This document shows positions 61,273 to 64,000 of a stretch of DNA of 64,000 bases, in pieces. Position 1 is the first letter of the stretch, and each line of letters begins with the position of its first letter. The position numbers were made by a program, and so were the translations under genes. The notes beneath the pieces were generated by a model. That model was not told where the DNA came from and did no database searches. It saw only the letters and a program-made list of their open reading frames with translations. Source of the stretch: JAGORM01 sp964406795 (GTDB taxonomy: Bacteria; Patescibacteriota; Microgenomatia; Levybacterales; GWA1-39-11); NCBI GenBank assembly GCA_964406795.1, contig CAYOTA010000001.1:62001-126000 (forward strand), in the 5' to 3' direction.

Positions 61273-62601
61273 TCAAATAAGCGGTACGGAGGTTACAGTT
61301 TCGTTGTGGATATAAAGCTGTCGGTTTAATATGTTCGTTACCTCCCGTTTTTCCTGCACGGTCCCGTTGCGAAATATGTAGTTTGCGTAATCCATAAAAT
61401 GCACTGATTTGTTTTCGGGATTAATATCCTGCGCCCATAGAATTTCATCTCTCATTTTCTTATACGCTTCCATACTTTCCTTAATAAATTCCTTAAAAGT
61501 AAAGATCTGAGGATGTGCCATGTACATAAAGTTTAAGTATCGTAATATTTGTTTTATGAGCTTTTCTTCGGTCAGGTATGGCTCAGGACAGCCATACTTC
61601 TTTTGCCTTGTGCAATGATAATAAATATGATAAACAGAGGGTCTTGCTTTCCTCTTTCTGTATCTGTCTTCGCCGATAACCAAGGATCCACAGCTTGCAC
61701 ATTTGAATAAATCTTTGAAGGTAAATGTTTTGCTTCCCCATTTTGCTTTTTTGAATGGAACCGCAAGTTGTTTCTGGACTTGATCAAATAGTTCTTTAGT
61801 AATTAATGGTTGATGAGAGCCCTTATACCAGTTTCCGCTACCGATTGGGTATTCAAATTCGCCATAGTAAAAGGGATTCTTTAGCATGAGGTAAATCTGA
61901 CTTAACGTTACTCTCTTTCCTGCTCGTGTTGTAAGACAAGTATCTAGCCATTTCTTAAGCGTCCTTCCACTGTCACCATTCCTTGCGACACGTTCAAACA
62001 TTTCAGTAACTATGTGACCTCTGTCGGGATCTACCACAATATCTTTTATTCCTGCCATAGCTCGGTTATAGTAACCAATTGGTGGCATGCCTGGTCTCCA
62101 TCCCATGTTACACTTTGCTCGAATACCTCGCTTAACGTTAATTCCTTTTTGATCGTTCTCCAACTTTGCTTGAGAACACAAGATCATTAAGAGAAACTTT
62201 TCATTTGGATTATTAGAAAAACTTTGACTAAATGTTTTTATTTGCTGAAGTTTACCTTGGTCCATCAGATCTACAACCATTCCTAAGTCTCCTGCATTAC
62301 GGCTTAAACGATCAGGAGCCCAAGAAAGAATACCTGTAAACATTCCATTTCTAATATCCTCAAGTAACTTTCTAAAAACTGGTCGTTGTCCTGATTCTTT
62401 AGCCGAATGACTTTCTCGACGTATCTCTTTAATAAAGAATCCTTCTCTTTCTGCAAGTTCGCTCATTTCTTTAACTTGTGAGTCAATAGACATTGCTTGT
62501 CGCTCATCATCTTCGCTGGATTTCCTTGCATACAAACAATACTCAATAATATGGATTTGTATAGATGGAGTAACTCTTAAAGGCTCGCTGTATTTATCCA
62601 T
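61273..62601 (-). CDS. Large serine recombinase 3
   Basis: The 442-residue protein is a near twin of recombinase 1: the same YARKSSEDDERQAMSIDS (Ser28), APDRLSRNAGDLGM, QQIKTFSQSFSNNPNEKFLL and a zinc ribbon (FKCASCGSLVIG with YYHCTRQ and CPEP). It differs at both ends. The 44-bp motif starts 7 bp upstream of the ATG and the structured element follows the stop codon, so this is the simplest form of the module: motif, recombinase, structure. Confidence 0.93.
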   Translation of the reverse strand: MDKYSEPLRVTPSIQIHIIEYCLYARKSSEDDERQAMSIDSQVKEMSELAEREGFFIKEIRRESHSAKESGQRPVFRKLLEDIRNGMFTGILSWAPDRLSRNAGDLGMVVDLMDQGKLQQIKTFSQSFSNNPNEKFLLMILCSQAKLENDQKGINVKRGIRAKCNMGWRPGMPPIGYYNRAMAGIKDIVVDPDRGHIVTEMFERVARNGDSGRTLKKWLDTCLTTRAGKRVTLSQIYLMLKNPFYYGEFEYPIGSGNWYKGSHQPLITKELFDQVQKQLAVPFKKAKWGSKTFTFKDLFKCASCGSLVIGEDRYRKRKARPSVYHIYYHCTRQKKYGCPEPYLTEEKLIKQILRYLNFMYMAHPQIFTFKEFIKESMEAYKKMRDEILWAQDINPENKSVHFMDYANYIFRNGTVQEKREVTNILNRQLYIHNETVTSVPLI

Positions 62602-62608
62602 AGTTGTG

Positions 62609-62652
62609 GTAGAAGGTACCGCAACTATTCTTTGAAGTCCAGACGCAGAATG
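62609..62652. repeat. 44-bp recombinase-linked motif, copy 3
   Basis: GTAGAAGGTACCGCAAC then TTTGAAGTCCAGACGCAGAATG aligns without gaps to 37044-37087. It lies between recombinase 3 and the kinase gene, so it is a candidate outer end of island 2. Confidence 0.5.
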
Positions 62653-62668
62653 CTATAGGCAAATCTTA

Positions 62669-63835
62669 TCAATTATGAGTTTTTACAAGCATAGTAACAC
62701 CTAGCGCCGTTCCATCAAATGTTTTTTGCTTTCTCACTGAAATCTTTGATACTTCAGATTGTTTTGAAACTAAAAAGTCGCTTCTAGTAACACCACCATC
62801 TAAGATCAGCTCATTTGGCTTTATTGGAAGTTGTTTTAAATAGGTATCGACATCTATGGTTAAATCAGTAAGAAATTTTTGTAACTCTACTGGTTTATTA
62901 AGTAAAGGCTCGACTTGTTTTCCTCCACGAGCGATTTTTGCCTCTATCGCATAAATCGGCTTATCTGTATATCCAGCAATTGTTGTGAAAAATGGCTCTC
63001 TGATCTTGAACTGTGAACCGATGATCTGCATAATAAACGTTCCTGTTCCATAGGTTATTTTTGTTGTTCCTTCCTCTATACCGGCCGCATACATACTTGC
63101 CTGCTGGTCTCCTGCTACCGCCAAGACTGGCAAGCTAAAGCCCAGTATCTCTTTTTTAAGATTGCCAAAAAGAGAGGATGGAGGCTTAACTGATGGGAGA
63201 ACACCAGCGGGAACCTGAAATAACGCAAGAAGCTCTCTATCCCACTCAAGTGTTTGAATATCAAAAAGAAGCGTCCTGGCGGCATTCGTATAATCTGTGA
63301 TATGCGGCTTGCTCTCAAGTAAATTCCATAAAATCCAAGTGTCAACAGTGCCAAAAAGTAACGTGTCTTGTTTGAGGAGTCCTTTTGCCTCTTTTACATT
63401 TTCCAAAATCCAATTGATCTTTGTCGCTGAGAAATAGGTGTCGATTTTTAAGCCTGTCTTTTCCTGCACTTGCTTGCCATATTTCTTCTGCAACTCATCA
63501 CACAATGCTTTTGTTCTAGTGTCTTCCCATACAATAGCAGGATAGATACTCTTTCCCGTAGTTTTATCCCACAAAATAGTTGTTTCTCTTTGATTGGTAA
63601 TGCCTAATCCTAAAAATGACGCAGCGGGAATCTTGCTTTCCGCTATAACTTTCTGCAAGACTTCTTTTGATGCTTCAATAAGCTCTTGCGGATCCTGTTC
63701 AACCCACCCCTCAGGTGTCACAGATTTCTCAAGTGCTTTATATATTCGAGAGACAATATTGAACTTATCATCAAAAACCAGTGCTTTAACGCCTGTTGTT
63801 CCAATATCGAGAACGAGAATATGATTTTTAGCCAT
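62669..63835 (-). CDS. Compact FGGY-family kinase (glycerol kinase-like)
   Basis: It starts VLDIGTTGVKALVFD (phosphate 1 loop) and contains GLGITNQRETTILWDK, typical of glycerol kinase, then TYFSATKINWIL, TVDTWILWNL, VAGDQQASMYAAG and TYGTGTFIM. The end, ELILDGGVTRSDFLV with TFDGTALGVTML, is the adenosine site. It has 388 residues against about 500 for GlpK: the second domain lacks most of the usual helices before LDGG. It could act on glycerol or another polyol. The ATG at 63835 is chosen over an in-frame extension to 63934, because the family starts there and it overlaps the previous gene as ATGGCTAA. Confidence 0.8.
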   Translation of the reverse strand: MAKNHILVLDIGTTGVKALVFDDKFNIVSRIYKALEKSVTPEGWVEQDPQELIEASKEVLQKVIAESKIPAASFLGLGITNQRETTILWDKTTGKSIYPAIVWEDTRTKALCDELQKKYGKQVQEKTGLKIDTYFSATKINWILENVKEAKGLLKQDTLLFGTVDTWILWNLLESKPHITDYTNAARTLLFDIQTLEWDRELLALFQVPAGVLPSVKPPSSLFGNLKKEILGFSLPVLAVAGDQQASMYAAGIEEGTTKITYGTGTFIMQIIGSQFKIREPFFTTIAGYTDKPIYAIEAKIARGGKQVEPLLNKPVELQKFLTDLTIDVDTYLKQLPIKPNELILDGGVTRSDFLVSKQSEVSKISVRKQKTFDGTALGVTMLVKTHN

Positions 63836-64000
63836 GTGTTGTAAATACCTTTCTGAAGGCAGTTTTTGCATCCTTATGTTCAAGGACAACCTCGGAAATT
63901 GCATGTAATAAAATGAATCTTTCCAAGGTATCAATTCTTTTTATAAACACAGGTAACGCTACTAATCCTTCGCTTTTTTTATCAGTATTGCCATGTTTTC
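63828..64000 (-). CDS. C-terminal end of an unknown protein
   Basis: An open frame enters from the right edge and runs 56 codons to a TAA that overlaps the kinase start (ATGGCTAA), with GLVALPVFIKRIDTLERFIL and EHKDAKTAFRKVF. The overlap shows that the two genes are translated together. Too little is present to name a family; a second enzyme of the same catabolic route is likely from context. Confidence 0.6.
   Translation of the reverse strand, partial: KHGNTDKKSEGLVALPVFIKRIDTLERFILLHAISEVVLEHKDAKTAFRKVFTTHG

Noticed and set aside
61230..61275. tRNA-Cys-like fragment on the minus strand (GGATTGCAAATC and GTTCGAATCC)
   Set aside because: The anticodon and T stems do not pair beyond two or three bases and no acceptor partner exists upstream. 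Only the T-loop-like 10-mer is shared with the other copy.

Overview
The window is AT-rich and uses the standard genetic code. It alternates a small-genome chromosomal core with two mobile, defence-loaded islands. The gene set fits a Candidate Phyla Radiation (Patescibacteria) bacterium, perhaps Microgenomates. Support comes from a DUF2207 protein with a poly-Gly tail, FAS1 and CHRD surface proteins, a DipZ-type CcdA-thioredoxin fusion, a GIY-YIG gene between inverted TTCGACAAGCTCA repeats, several promoters that point to leaderless mRNAs, and compact enzymes. The taxon is an inference, because no rRNA or marker gene set is present.

Island 1 (before 1 to about 16.47 kb). It holds a partial DUF4352-type gene, a divergent XRE regulator and a packaging-type block (ParB-methyltransferase, TerS, TerL) with no portal or capsid gene. 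Next comes a type IIS restriction-modification set: a restriction enzyme resembling the Alw26I/Eco31I/Esp3I family, a circularly permuted m5C methyltransferase and an m6A methyltransferase. A LexA-like repressor leads the methyltransferase operon. Facing it is a six-gene operon (DUF2188, four unknowns including one with a HEPN RNase motif, and a DUF5677-like gene). The island ends at a repeat that resembles the sequence upstream of a serine recombinase in island 2.

Core (about 16.5-34.77 kb). It contains GIY-YIG, an alpha/beta hydrolase, a HAD phosphatase, a CHRD surface protein, a GT-C glycosyltransferase, membrane proteins, a MarR regulator, a FAS1 protein, DipZ, Lon, a secreted nuclease with a lamin-tail domain, DUF333, DUF2207 and DUF1697 proteins, a DEAD-box helicase and tRNA-Gln(CUG). 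A TTAACTNAGTTAA palindrome precedes the CHRD, MarR and FAS1 genes and suggests one MarR regulon.

Island 2 (about 34.77-62.65 kb). It starts directly at the 3' end of tRNA-Gln. It carries three large serine recombinases, a second DUF4352 gene, and a minus-strand defence operon (HTH, SNF2 helicase, Mod-like methyltransferase, Res-like helicase-nuclease, UvrD-like helicase, Cas4/RecB-like nuclease, membrane trypsin). It also has a second XRE regulator, a second TerL/TerS/methyltransferase/ParB-methyltransferase block, and an HTH plus Avs-like STAND nuclease of 1578 residues. A compact FGGY (glycerol kinase-like) gene and the end of an overlapping upstream gene close the window.

Two observations link the islands. 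First, three defence units (type IIS enzyme, SNF2/Mod/Res operon, Avs-like gene) share one promoter-operator layout: -35, 17 bp, -10, then at once a 20-bp operator near ATTGTTAACAAATGGTAAGT, then 8-9 bp to the ATG. Second, two recombinase modules share both ends: a 44-bp motif just upstream of the start codon, and a region of about 170 bp downstream that can fold into a pseudoknot-containing structure with compensatory changes. These point to a family of terminase-bearing, capsid-less, recombinase-mobilised elements that exchange defence cargo under a common switch.
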